Positions 28,567-37,016 of a DNA stretch of 59,485 bases are shown here, piece after piece (the stretch's first letter is position 1; the number at the start of each line of letters is the position of its first letter). The notes under the pieces are model-generated. The model was not told the origin of the DNA and did no database searches. It saw only the letters and a program-made list of their open reading frames with translations. The stretch comes from Acidocella sp. GTDB lineage: Bacteria; Pseudomonadota; Alphaproteobacteria; Acetobacterales; Acetobacteraceae. Location: contig JAQNCT010000012.1 in the NCBI GenBank assembly GCA_029077825.1, positions 1 to 59,485 on the forward strand. The letters run 5' to 3'. A program made the translations under genes and the position numbers.

Positions 28567-29739
28567 ATGAAACCGGCTCGACTTTTCATCGCCATCGCGG
28601 GCGCCTTTCTCTCCGCGGCCTCGTTCTGGATGTCGCTGCCGCTGATCGCCGTATCGCTGCGCCGGGATGGGGTAAGCGATCTATGGGTCGGCCTTATCTC
28701 TGGCCTGCCCTGGCTAGGGCTGCTGGCTGTGTTGCCACTGGTACCGCGCCTGATCCGCCGCATTGGCCTGCAACGCACAGTGCTAACTGGCATGCTGGTC
28801 TCGATTCTGGTTTTCATCGGCTTCGCGAGCACCCGCTCGGTGATTATTTGGAGCCTGTTGTTTTGCATCCAGGGCGCCACGCTAGGGCTGCGCTGGGCCG
28901 CCATGGATACCTGGATCAACGGCGCCGTGCCGGACCATGCCCGTGGCCGCCTGGTCGGGCTGTATGAGTTGGTGGCCAGCGGCTCGATTGCCGCCGGCCC
29001 GGCCTGCCTGCTGTTTCTCGGCAATAGCGGATCGCTGCCATTTATTTTTTGCGCCGCCATCGTCACCCTGGCTTCAACACTGCTGTTCACCGCAGGCCGC
29101 GAAACCGCTATCAAAGTTCGGGTTAAAACCAATCTCTCGGTGTGGCGTATTCTCAAAATTGAGAGAGCCGCTTTTGTTGCTCTCGCGCTGGTCGGTGTCA
29201 CTGAGGCCTGTAATCTCTCTTTATTGCCATTGTTTGCTCTCGGCCTAGGCGCAACGGCGTCTGCCGCCTCAATGTATTTGGTTATTGTGCAGGGAGCCGG
29301 GGCGATAGGCGCGTTCCTGTTTGGCTTCCTGGCTGACAAATTCAGCCGCCCCGCCATTTTGCTAGGCACAGGCTTCATCACCATTGCCGGCCCGTTGGCG
29401 TTGCCGCTGCTCTATTCCAGCCCTTATTTATGGCCGCTGCTTTTGGTGTGGGGGCTCGCCATCGGCGGCATGTTTACCCTGAGCATGATTGTGCTGGGCG
29501 CGCGCTTTAAGGGTGACGCTTTGGCTTCAGCAGTGGCCCTGTCAATCGCTGTCTACACCATTGGCGGCATCCTTGGCCCACCGGCCATGGGCAGCCTTAT
29601 GGCCAGCTTCGGTGCCTTTGGTCTGCCGTATGGTTTGGCTGCCATTGCCGTGCTCAGCGTAGCCGCCGCTGGTTGTTTTGAAGTTTTGCGCCCGCATGTG
29701 GTATTAGCCCCCCAAATACACAGAGAAAGATCAACATGA
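28567..29739 (+). CDS. MFS transporter (YcaD-like)
   Basis: Major facilitator with about 12 membrane segments in 390 residues; substrate unknown. The first segment starts near residue 6. The loop after segment 2 contains VPRLIRRIGLQRTVLTG (about 59-75), and the block AMDTWINGAVPDHARGRLVG (about 114-133) resembles the YcaD group of MFS proteins. Its stop overlaps the map start (ATGA), so both are translated from one transcript. The 176-base gap upstream, shared with the divergent RND operon, contains no supported gene. Confidence 0.82.
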   Translation: MKPARLFIAIAGAFLSAASFWMSLPLIAVSLRRDGVSDLWVGLISGLPWLGLLAVLPLVPRLIRRIGLQRTVLTGMLVSILVFIGFASTRSVIIWSLLFCIQGATLGLRWAAMDTWINGAVPDHARGRLVGLYELVASGSIAAGPACLLFLGNSGSLPFIFCAAIVTLASTLLFTAGRETAIKVRVKTNLSVWRILKIERAAFVALALVGVTEACNLSLLPLFALGLGATASAASMYLVIVQGAGAIGAFLFGFLADKFSRPAILLGTGFITIAGPLALPLLYSSPYLWPLLLVWGLAIGGMFTLSMIVLGARFKGDALASAVALSIAVYTIGGILGPPAMGSLMASFGAFGLPYGLAAIAVLSVAAAGCFEVLRPHVVLAPQIHRERST

Positions 29740-30539
29740 TGGATGGCGGCGCCGATTCCCGGCGGATTCGAATATACGATCCCGAAGATTTTGCCCCCAT
29801 GCGCGACGCTGGCCGCTTGGCCGCTGAAACCCTGGACATGATCGGCCCTTATGTTGTGCCAGGCGTCACCACCGAGGCGCTGAACACGCTTTGTCATGAC
29901 TTCATCACGGCCCGCAACGCCATCCCGGCGCCGCTGAACTACCGGGGTTTCCCGAAATCCATCTGCACCTCGATCAACCATGTGGTCTGCCATGGTATCC
30001 CAAGCGATAAAAAGCTGCTGGACGGCGATGTCGTGAACATCGACGTCACGGTCATTCTGGAAGGCTGGTTCGGCGATACCAGCCGTATGTATGTGGCAGG
30101 CACCGCCAACACCCGCGCCAAACGCTTGATCGACGTCACCTACGAAGCCCTGATGCGCGGCATTGCGGCGGTCAAACCAGGTGCCACCTTCGGTGATGTC
30201 GGTTATACCATTCAAAAATTCGTGGAATCCCAGCGTTATACGGTCGTGCGAGACTTCTGCGGCCACGGCATTGGCCGGCAATTCCATGAGCCCCCAAATG
30301 TTTTGCATTTTGGCCGCCCCGGCGAGGGCCCGGTGTTCAAACCTGGCATGTTTTTCACCATCGAGCCGATGGTGAATGCTGGCCGCCCGGAAGTGAAAAT
30401 CCTCGAAGACGGCTGGACCGCCGTCACCCGCGACCGTACACTCTCCGCCCAGTTTGAACATATGGTGGGCGTTACCAACACCGGTTGCGAAATCTTCACC
30501 CTTTCCCCGGCAGGCTACACGGTCCCGCCGTACCTCTGA
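29736..30539 (+). CDS. map: Methionine aminopeptidase, type I
   Basis: Removes the initiator Met from nascent proteins. The 267-residue product has the pita-bread metallopeptidase fold with metal ligands in recognisable blocks: VCHGIPSDKKLLDGDVVNID (His near residue 87, first Asp near 105), GWFGDTSRMYV (second Asp), CGHGIGRQFHEPPNVLHFG (His), FTIEPMVNAG (Glu) and FEHMVGVTNTG (Glu). Length is typical of type I enzymes. ATG 29736 overlaps the MFS stop; ATG 29739 is an alternative. Followed by a repeat and convergent with the DUF3833 gene. Confidence 0.95.
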   Translation: MMDGGADSRRIRIYDPEDFAPMRDAGRLAAETLDMIGPYVVPGVTTEALNTLCHDFITARNAIPAPLNYRGFPKSICTSINHVVCHGIPSDKKLLDGDVVNIDVTVILEGWFGDTSRMYVAGTANTRAKRLIDVTYEALMRGIAAVKPGATFGDVGYTIQKFVESQRYTVVRDFCGHGIGRQFHEPPNVLHFGRPGEGPVFKPGMFFTIEPMVNAGRPEVKILEDGWTAVTRDRTLSAQFEHMVGVTNTGCEIFTLSPAGYTVPPYL

Positions 30540-30571
30540 CTGCCCAGGTCATCTCGAAACTCCCTTCGTCC

Positions 30572-30630
30572 CCCCGCATTCCCTTCAGTTATCCCCGCAT
30601 TCCTTTCAGTCATCCCCGCGAAAGCGGGGA
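30572..30630. repeat. Tandem and palindromic REP-like repeat (copy 2)
   Basis: Two 21-base direct repeats, starting CCCCGCATTCCCTTCAGTTA (30572-30592) and CCCCGCATTCCTTTCAGTCA (30593-30613), lead into a hairpin TCCCCGC (30613-30619), GAAA loop, GCGGGGA (30624-30630). It sits in the convergent gap between map and the DUF3833 gene. It is a C-rich variant of the copies at 21.7, 52.1 and 54.3 kb. Confidence 0.72.
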
Positions 30631-30646
30631 CCTCCCCATCCTCCGG

Positions 30647-31171
30647 CTATGAAGCCACCTTCTCAAACTGCTCCGAAACCTCAATCAATCGCACGCCTGC
30701 CTTGGTCACAATGGTGCGGATCATCACCGCACCATCATCCATTTGGTAAAACCATTGGTCCATGGTTACATTTTTTACTGAACTTCCAGGCGATGTTTCC
30801 AATGTCCAGGTCCAGTGAAACACCCGCCCGGAGGCCGTGCCAGCCGCCGTCCCGTCCATATCATTGGCCGTAGCATTATAGTGCCCGTTGCCAGTTTGAT
30901 GAAGTTCCCATGTCCGCACCTGAGTTTTGCCATCCACATGCAGCGTCTGCACCATTTTGATGCTATCCGGCCCGGTTGGCGTACCTACACAATCGGTGGT
31001 GACAATTCCGGTCGGTTGACCATCACGATTTTCTTCAACCCCCCAACTGGTCACATGCCCGGTAAAAAACGCTACCGGATCAAAACTTCCAGTTCCGGCA
31101 AATTTACCCGGTGTCAGCGGCGCACCGCACCCGGCCAACAGCAGCAAAGCCATCCAAACAACGCGCCTCAT
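30647..31171 (-). CDS. DUF3833 family lipoprotein
   Basis: The 174-residue product starts MRRVVWMALLLLAGCGAP, a lipoprotein signal with lipobox LAGC. The mature domain begins KFAGTGSFDPVAFFTGHVTSWG, which fits the DUF3833 pattern of a GxFxPxxFF...G.....G core, and continues as beta-rich sequence with FHWTWTLE and MDQWFYQMDDG (lipocalin-like in appearance). Function unknown. I chose 31171 because its ATG overlaps the ygfZ stop by four bases (ATGA); an upstream in-frame start at 31189 is possible. Confidence 0.75.
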   Translation of the reverse strand: MRRVVWMALLLLAGCGAPLTPGKFAGTGSFDPVAFFTGHVTSWGVEENRDGQPTGIVTTDCVGTPTGPDSIKMVQTLHVDGKTQVRTWELHQTGNGHYNATANDMDGTAAGTASGRVFHWTWTLETSPGSSVKNVTMDQWFYQMDDGAVMIRTIVTKAGVRLIEVSEQFEKVAS

Positions 31172-31977
31172 ACGTTCAGCACCAGCCACCCCGGCAGCTT
31201 GGGCGTCACCGGTGCGCCATCCAACAGCAGCGGCATTTCCAGCGCATCCACCCGCAACATCGCCAGCGCCACGCCATCGGCTGAGCTCCTGAGTGTGCCA
31301 ACCTCCTGCCCATTGGCCAGCACCGCCGTTCCAGCGACGGGAGCAGGGCCGCTCAGTGTTACTGGCACCAGCCGGCGCTTGACTAACCCACGGTATTTGG
31401 TCCGTGCCGTTAGCTCCTGGCCCATGTAGCAGCCCTTATTCCAATCCACCCCGTTCAACTCATCGAAACCTGCTTCCAGCAGCAGCGTTTTATCTGGTTC
31501 CAAATCCGGCGGGCCGTCCGGCAAACCAAGGTGCAGCCGGTGCGCGGCATAGGCGGCCGCATCGGCATTGGGTATCAGCACCTCAGGGCTCAGCAGCCTG
31601 AACCCGGCCTCGCGCAACCTGGGGTCTGGCGCGGTCAATGCCACGCGGGGTGGGGCTCCATCCCAAACGGCATAAACTGCCAGCTCATCTGAAACATCCG
31701 CCAGCACCACCGCCGCCCGCAATTTATAGCGCGACAGCTTGCTCACAATTGCCGCTACCGCCGCACGTGGAGCCTCTAGCAACAGCCGCTCATCGTCATA
31801 AAAAATAAAAAAATCCGCGGCATACCGCCCCTGCGGTGTCAGCATAGCCGCCCAAACCGCCCGCCCGTGCGCCGCCTGCGCCACATCGTTCGAGACCAGC
31901 CCATTAAGAAACGCCACCCGGTCAGCCCCGGTTACCGCAATCACGCCACGATCTGGCAAATGAGCAATTTGCGCCAT
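31168..31977 (-). CDS. ygfZ: YgfZ/GcvT-domain folate-binding protein (Fe-S cluster maintenance)
   Basis: Tetrahydrofolate-dependent factor that helps assemble or repair certain Fe-S enzymes, including MiaB and radical-SAM proteins. The 269-residue product carries the signature KGCYMGQELTARTKYRG (about 180-196) with the functionally important Cys, and the N-terminal GVIAVTGADRVAFLNGLVSN block (about 9-28). ATG 31977 (MAQIAHLPD) is preferred because upstream residues are not family-like. It is divergent from the heptosyltransferase-like gene (57 bases between starts) and coupled to the DUF3833 gene. Confidence 0.9.
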   Translation of the reverse strand: MAQIAHLPDRGVIAVTGADRVAFLNGLVSNDVAQAAHGRAVWAAMLTPQGRYAADFFIFYDDERLLLEAPRAAVAAIVSKLSRYKLRAAVVLADVSDELAVYAVWDGAPPRVALTAPDPRLREAGFRLLSPEVLIPNADAAAYAAHRLHLGLPDGPPDLEPDKTLLLEAGFDELNGVDWNKGCYMGQELTARTKYRGLVKRRLVPVTLSGPAPVAGTAVLANGQEVGTLRSSADGVALAMLRVDALEMPLLLDGAPVTPKLPGWLVLNV

Positions 31978-32034
31978 GCATTGATAATTGGGCGCATGGC
32001 AAGCGCAGGGCAAGCCATGCTACAGCCCTGTAAC

Positions 32035-32925
32035 ATGCGAATTTTATTTATTACCTCCTCACGGATCGGCGACGCCGTGATTTCATGCGGGATTCTGGAG
32101 CATTTGCGCCAATCTCACCCGCACGCCCGTATCACCGTTGCCTGCGGCGCGGTGGCTGAGGGCGTATTTTCCCGCCTGCCGGGGTTGGAGCAATTGATCG
32201 TTTTCGAGAAGCAACGCTTCGATCTGCATTGGCTAAAGCTGTGGACCAGACTGATCCCGTATGTCTGGGACATTGTGGTCGATGTGCGCGGCTCCGCTAT
32301 GGCGTTATTACTGCTTGCCAAAAAACGCCATATGCTGCGCGGCGGCCGCCGCCCGGGGCGGCGCTATGAGCAACTCGCCACCGGCATGGGGTTTGACCCA
32401 CCGCCCTTGCCAGTAACCTGGGTCGCCCCCGCGGATACAGCCAAAGCCGCCAATTTACTGCCCGATAACCCGGTTATCGGCCTTGGCCCCACCGCCAACT
32501 GGTCCGGCAAAATCTGGCCGGCGGAAAATTTCATCGCTTTGTTCAAAGCCCTTGCCACCGGCCCACTTGCTAATGCGCGCCCCGCCATCTTCGCCGGCCC
32601 TGGCGCCGCTGAACGCACCGCCGCCGCCCCGGTACTTGCAGCCCTACCCGGCGCAATCGACCTGGTGGGCTCACTCACCCTGCCGGAGGTTTCCGCCTGC
32701 CTGGGCCGCTGTGCTTTATTTGTAGGCAATGATTCCGGCCTGATGCATCTAGCTGCTGCCTCCGGCACGCCAACACTCGGGCTGTTTGGCCGCTCTCGTG
32801 CTGATGAATACGCCCCTGCTGGCCTGCACACCGCCATCGCCGTTGCCCCCGGCCCAGCCGGTGAGGCCCCCATGGAGGGCCTGACCGTTGCAGCCGCCCT
32901 GGCAGCAGCACGGCGTTTGTTATGA
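32035..32925 (+). CDS. Glycosyltransferase family 9 (heptosyltransferase-like)
   Basis: GT-B enzyme of the ADP-heptose:LPS heptosyltransferase family, expected to act on lipopolysaccharide core at the cytoplasmic membrane face. The 297-residue product begins MRILFITSSRIGDAVISCG with the GT9 GD pair. It has the central IGLGPTANWSGKIWPAENF block (about 146-164) that contacts the nucleotide sugar, and the acceptor/donor loop FVGNDSGLMHLAAASGTPTL (about 226-245). An upstream reading frame overlaps ygfZ and is not family-like, so ATG 32035 is chosen (31996 possible). The stop overlaps the next gene by four bases. Confidence 0.87.
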   Translation: MRILFITSSRIGDAVISCGILEHLRQSHPHARITVACGAVAEGVFSRLPGLEQLIVFEKQRFDLHWLKLWTRLIPYVWDIVVDVRGSAMALLLLAKKRHMLRGGRRPGRRYEQLATGMGFDPPPLPVTWVAPADTAKAANLLPDNPVIGLGPTANWSGKIWPAENFIALFKALATGPLANARPAIFAGPGAAERTAAAPVLAALPGAIDLVGSLTLPEVSACLGRCALFVGNDSGLMHLAAASGTPTLGLFGRSRADEYAPAGLHTAIAVAPGPAGEAPMEGLTVAAALAAARRLL

Positions 32926-33947
32926 AAATCGCCCAGATCATGGCCGGTGCGGCCAATGGCGGTGCGGAATTATTCTATGAGCGCATGACCATTGGCCTTG
33001 CCGCGGCCGGGCAGGAGGTGCTGCCGATTATCCGTGGCCACGCCAACCGCGTCGTCCGCCTGCAAGCCTCCGGCCTCACCCTGGCTACCGCCCGTTTCGG
33101 CGGGCCGCTCGATATTTTTACCCGCCCAAAAATTCGTAGCAGCTTGCAAAATTTCAAAGCCGACATCGCCATCGCCTGGATGAGCCGCGCCGCTGCCTTC
33201 CTCCCGAAAGGTGGTTGGGTCACCGCCGGCCGCCTCGGCGGCTATTACGATCTCAAATATTTCCGCTCCTGTGAGCATCTCATCGGTAACACCCGCGGCA
33301 TTACCAATTGGATCATCGCGCAAGGCGTGCCAGCCAGCCAGGTGCATTACCTGCCAAATTTTGTTGATGATTTCGCTGCCAGCGAGCCCGCCGCGCGGGC
33401 AGCATTTGGCGTGCCAGAGGATGCCAAGCTCATGCTCGGCCTTGGCCGCCTGCATCCAGTTAAAGGCTTTGATATCCTCATCCGTGCGGCAGCGTTGTTA
33501 CCGGATGTGTATTGCGTCATCGCGGGGGAAGGGCCAGAGCGCGCCCGATTGGATTCTCTCATTAACCAGCTCGGCGTTGCTGAGCGCGTCAAATTGCTCG
33601 GCTGGCGCAATGATTCTGGCGCGCTGCTAAAAGCCGCTGATATTTTTGTCTCCTCCTCCCGCCATGAGCCGCTGGGCAACATGGTACTGGAAGCCTTTGC
33701 CGCGCAAACACCGGTGCTGGCGGCAAAATCTGAAGGCCCAGGCGAGGTGATTCGCAACGGAAGTGATGGTATTCTGGTCCCGATCGACGATGCCGCCGCC
33801 CTGGCGGACGCCGCCAACACCATGTTGAACGATGTTTGCCTGCGGACAAAACTAGCTCTCGGCGGGCGGCAGCGCTTTGTAAATGAATTCAGTCAAGCCA
33901 CCGTCACCGCCGCCTGGCTAGAATTTCTGCACAAGGTACAGCGCTAA
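32922..33947 (+). CDS. Glycosyltransferase family 4 (GT-B)
   Basis: Retaining GT-B sugar transferase, 341 residues. The N-terminal domain begins MKIAQIMAGAANGGAELFYER, with the Gly-rich acceptor loop. The C-terminal domain has LMLGLGRLHPVKGFDILI (about 170-187), the nucleotide-binding stretch VYCVIAGEGPERARLD, and the donor-sugar E-x7-E motif in SSSRHEPLGNMVLEAFA (about 243-259). Start and stop overlap its neighbours (ATGA and TAATG), so it is translationally coupled to the GT9 gene and the amidotransferase. The context suggests LPS core or surface-glycan assembly. Confidence 0.88.
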   Translation: MKIAQIMAGAANGGAELFYERMTIGLAAAGQEVLPIIRGHANRVVRLQASGLTLATARFGGPLDIFTRPKIRSSLQNFKADIAIAWMSRAAAFLPKGGWVTAGRLGGYYDLKYFRSCEHLIGNTRGITNWIIAQGVPASQVHYLPNFVDDFAASEPAARAAFGVPEDAKLMLGLGRLHPVKGFDILIRAAALLPDVYCVIAGEGPERARLDSLINQLGVAERVKLLGWRNDSGALLKAADIFVSSSRHEPLGNMVLEAFAAQTPVLAAKSEGPGEVIRNGSDGILVPIDDAAALADAANTMLNDVCLRTKLALGGRQRFVNEFSQATVTAAWLEFLHKVQR

Positions 33948-35695
33948 TGTGCGGCATCGCCGGCATCATGCTCGCCCCTGGCCAGGTGCTAGATGAAACC
34001 CTGCTGGCCCGTCTCACTGCCGCCCTCGCGCATCGCGGCCCGGACGGGGCAGGGAGCTTCATCGCCGCTGATGGTGCACTCGCCCATACCCGCCTCGCCA
34101 TCATTGACCTCAGCACGGGCGACCAGCCGTTATTTTCCGGCCCGCTGACCCTTATCGCCAATGGTGAGATTTATAATTTCCTTGAAATCAAGCAGGATCT
34201 TCCCGGCGGCTACAGCACCAGCAGCGACTGTGAACCACCGCTGAAACTATTCTCCCGCTGCAGTGCTAATTATACAAAGTTCCTGCGCGGCATGTACGCC
34301 ATCGCGATTCATGACCGCGCTTTCCACACCCTCACACTCGCGCGCGACCCTTTTGGAATCAAGCCGCTTTATACAGTGCAAACCCCAGCCGGCATCGCCT
34401 TCGCGTCCGAGCCGCAAGCGTTGCTAGCCGCCGGTCTTGCCCCACGCAAAATTGACCATTCCAAGCTCGCCGAGCTGCTAAATCTACAATTCACCACCGG
34501 CAAACAAACTATTTTCCCAACCATTGAGCGCGTACTGCCCGGTGAAACGCTCACACTGCGCCACGGCGAAATCCAGACGGTCAATCATATTCCTGCCATT
34601 CTCTCAGGCCAAACCCCGCCCGCCACTGAGAGCGATGCGCTGGCCCGCCTCGATGAAGTTCTGCAAGACGCCGTTGATGTCCATCAGCGCAGTGATGTGC
34701 CCTATGGTATGTTCCTCTCCGGTGGCATTGATAGTTCTGCCATTCTGGCCATGATGGCGCGGTTGAATTCATCTCCCGTTCTTGCTTTCACTGCCGGCTT
34801 TGATGTGCCCGGCACCGCTGATGAACGAGACGCCGCAGCCGCCACTGCGCAATCAGTTGGTGCCCGCCATGAGCGTATCAACATTACCGAGGCCATGGTG
34901 TGGCAACATCTGCCGGAAATCATCGCCTGTATGGATGATCCGGTGGCGGATTACGCCATTATCCCCACCTGGTTTCTGGCCCGCCGCGCCCGCCAGGATG
35001 TTAAGGTCATTCTATCTGGCGAAGGTGGTGATGAGATGTTTGCAGGCTACGGTCGTTACCGCGCCGCCGCCCGGCCATTTCCGCTGGCCAAAAAAATGCG
35101 CGCCAAAGGCGTGTTTCACGGCCTTGATGTTTTGCGTCACCCGCCCAAACATTGGCGCGCTGGCATTGCCGCTGCAGAGTTTGCCATTGATGACCCTTCC
35201 GCCATCAAACGTGCCCAGCGCATTGATATACAAGATTGGCTGCCGCATGATCTACTCCTAAAACTTGATCGTTGCCTGATGGCGCATGGTATTGAAGGCC
35301 GCACGCCCTTTGTGGACAAGGAAATCGCCAAATTCGCCTTCTCACTGCCGGATAAATATCTCGTGCGTAACGGCCAGGGGAAATACCTGCTGCGCCTGTG
35401 GCTGGCCAAACATCTCCCGGCAGCCCAACCGTTTGCCAAAAAACAAGGGTTTGATGTTCCCATCGGCACCTGGATCGCCGCACAAGGTGCAATGCTGGGC
35501 GAACTGGTCGCCCAAAACCCACTCATCCAGGAGCTCGCCGCGCCTGAAAAAATTCGCGCTTTATTTGCCAGGGCGCATGAAAAGCGCGCAGGCTTCGCCG
35601 CCTGGGTGTTGTTGTTCACCGCTCTCTGGCACCGTCACCATATTCTCAACCTAGCCCCCGCGGGCGATGTTTTTTCCACTCTGAGGCAGCTATGA
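33947..35695 (+). CDS. asnB: AsnB-type glutamine-dependent amidotransferase
   Basis: Class II glutamine amidotransferase plus ATP-pyrophosphatase synthetase domain, 582 residues. Cys2 is the glutaminase nucleophile (MCGIAG). AHRGPDGAG (about 27-35) and LIANGEIYNF (about 69-78) follow. The synthetase half has the P-loop FLSGGIDSSAILAMM (about 261-275) and LSGEGGDEMFAGYGRYR (about 359-375). It could make asparagine, but homologues in polysaccharide clusters amidate uronic-acid sugars. Its lock-step position behind two glycosyltransferases (TAATG overlap upstream, ATGA overlap with pyrC downstream) makes sugar amidation plausible. The substrate cannot be read from sequence. Confidence 0.87.
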   Translation: MCGIAGIMLAPGQVLDETLLARLTAALAHRGPDGAGSFIAADGALAHTRLAIIDLSTGDQPLFSGPLTLIANGEIYNFLEIKQDLPGGYSTSSDCEPPLKLFSRCSANYTKFLRGMYAIAIHDRAFHTLTLARDPFGIKPLYTVQTPAGIAFASEPQALLAAGLAPRKIDHSKLAELLNLQFTTGKQTIFPTIERVLPGETLTLRHGEIQTVNHIPAILSGQTPPATESDALARLDEVLQDAVDVHQRSDVPYGMFLSGGIDSSAILAMMARLNSSPVLAFTAGFDVPGTADERDAAAATAQSVGARHERINITEAMVWQHLPEIIACMDDPVADYAIIPTWFLARRARQDVKVILSGEGGDEMFAGYGRYRAAARPFPLAKKMRAKGVFHGLDVLRHPPKHWRAGIAAAEFAIDDPSAIKRAQRIDIQDWLPHDLLLKLDRCLMAHGIEGRTPFVDKEIAKFAFSLPDKYLVRNGQGKYLLRLWLAKHLPAAQPFAKKQGFDVPIGTWIAAQGAMLGELVAQNPLIQELAAPEKIRALFARAHEKRAGFAAWVLLFTALWHRHHILNLAPAGDVFSTLRQL

Positions 35696-37014
35696 ACTTC
35701 GATCTTCTTATCCAAAACGGCAGCATCGTTCTTCCCTGGGGGATCATTGAAGCTGACATCGGCGTGACCCAAGGCTGCATCGTGGCCATTGGCAAAAATC
35801 TCGGCGCTGCCACTGAAATTTTTGATGCCACGCATCTGCACGTGCTGCCTGGTATCATTGACCCGCATGTGCATCTGCGTGACGGTGGCCAGGGTGGCAT
35901 CCCCGGCGTGGAAGACCTCCTCTCCGGTACCAAAGCTGCTGTGCTCGGCGGCGTTACCGCAGTGTTTGATATGCCCAACACCACCCCCGCTGCGGTTGAT
36001 GCTGAAACGCTGATCGCCAAACGCAACTACATCAGCGGCCATGCCTATTGCGATGTCGGTATTTATGTTGGCGCTACCACAGACAATGCTGACACCATTG
36101 GCAACCTTGAAACCATTGATGGTGTTTGTGCCATCAAAGTGTTCGCAGGCTCCTCAACCGGCAATCTGCTGGTAGCCTCAGACCATGATATTGAGCGCGT
36201 GATGCGCTCCGGCCGCCGCCGTATTGCCTTTCATTCTGAAGATGAAACGCGATTGCAAGACCGCCGCAAAAGCTTCACCTCGGGTGATGCCTACGCCAAC
36301 CATGCCATCTGGCGCGATGTTGAATGCGCCTTCCTGGGCACCCGCCGCATTATGGCGCTTGCCCGAAAAACCAAACGTCCCGCTCATATCCTGCATGTTT
36401 CCACCGCCGAAGAACTGGATTATCTAAAAGGCTTCCACGACATCGCCAGCGTTGAAGTGCTCCTCAATCACCTGGTACAATCCGCTCCCGATGTTTACGA
36501 GCGCCTGGGTGCCTACGGTGTGATGAACCCACCCATCCGTGATGCCCGCCATGTTGCCGCCGCCTGGGCCGCCATCGCTGATGGCACGGTTGACACCATC
36601 GGCTCTGACCACGCCCCGCATTCGCGCGCCAATAAGGAAAAACCCTGGCCTGATTGCGCCGCCGGCTTAACCGGTGTGCAAACCTTGCTGCCAATGATGT
36701 TGGAGCAAGTCCATCAGGGTAAATTATCTTTGTTGCGCCTGGTTGACCTTATGTCCGCTGGCCCCGCCCGCATCTACGGCGCGGTCAACAAAGGCCGCAT
36801 CGCGGCTGGCTACGATGCTGATTTTTCCATTGTGGACCTTAAACAAACCGAAACCATTAACAACGCTGCCATGGCCAGCCAATGCGGCTGGACACCGTTC
36901 GACGGCGTTTCCGTTACTGGCTGGCCGGTAGCCACCATCGTTCGCGGCAACATTGTCATGCAGGAAGGCAGCGTTGCCAACCCAATCGGGCAGCCCATTC
37001 ATTTTAACTCGTAA
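35692..37014 (+). CDS. pyrC: Dihydroorotase (amidohydrolase)
   Basis: Zinc amidohydrolase that closes carbamoyl-aspartate to dihydroorotate in pyrimidine synthesis. The 440-residue product has the metal motif DPHVHLRDGGQGG (about 58-70), VFDMPNTTPAAVDAETL (about 100-116), a central KVFAGSSTGNLL, IAFHSEDE (His near 183), HILHVSTAEE (His near 232) and SDHAPH (about 309-314). The HxH and downstream His residues are intact, so it is unlike inactive PyrC' partners of PyrB. pyrB is not adjacent; pyrE lies at 53.5 kb. It is the last gene of the glycosyltransferase-asnB operon (ATGA overlap). A related cyclic amidase is less likely given MPNTTP and SDHAPH. Confidence 0.87.
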   Translation: MNFDLLIQNGSIVLPWGIIEADIGVTQGCIVAIGKNLGAATEIFDATHLHVLPGIIDPHVHLRDGGQGGIPGVEDLLSGTKAAVLGGVTAVFDMPNTTPAAVDAETLIAKRNYISGHAYCDVGIYVGATTDNADTIGNLETIDGVCAIKVFAGSSTGNLLVASDHDIERVMRSGRRRIAFHSEDETRLQDRRKSFTSGDAYANHAIWRDVECAFLGTRRIMALARKTKRPAHILHVSTAEELDYLKGFHDIASVEVLLNHLVQSAPDVYERLGAYGVMNPPIRDARHVAAAWAAIADGTVDTIGSDHAPHSRANKEKPWPDCAAGLTGVQTLLPMMLEQVHQGKLSLLRLVDLMSAGPARIYGAVNKGRIAAGYDADFSIVDLKQTETINNAAMASQCGWTPFDGVSVTGWPVATIVRGNIVMQEGSVANPIGQPIHFNS

Positions 37015-37016
37015 GT

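Noticed and set aside
29553-30461. A 302-codon minus-strand frame opposite map
   Set aside because: It is antisense to an intact methionine aminopeptidase; the His/Gly/Asp-rich product is a known artefact of that frame.
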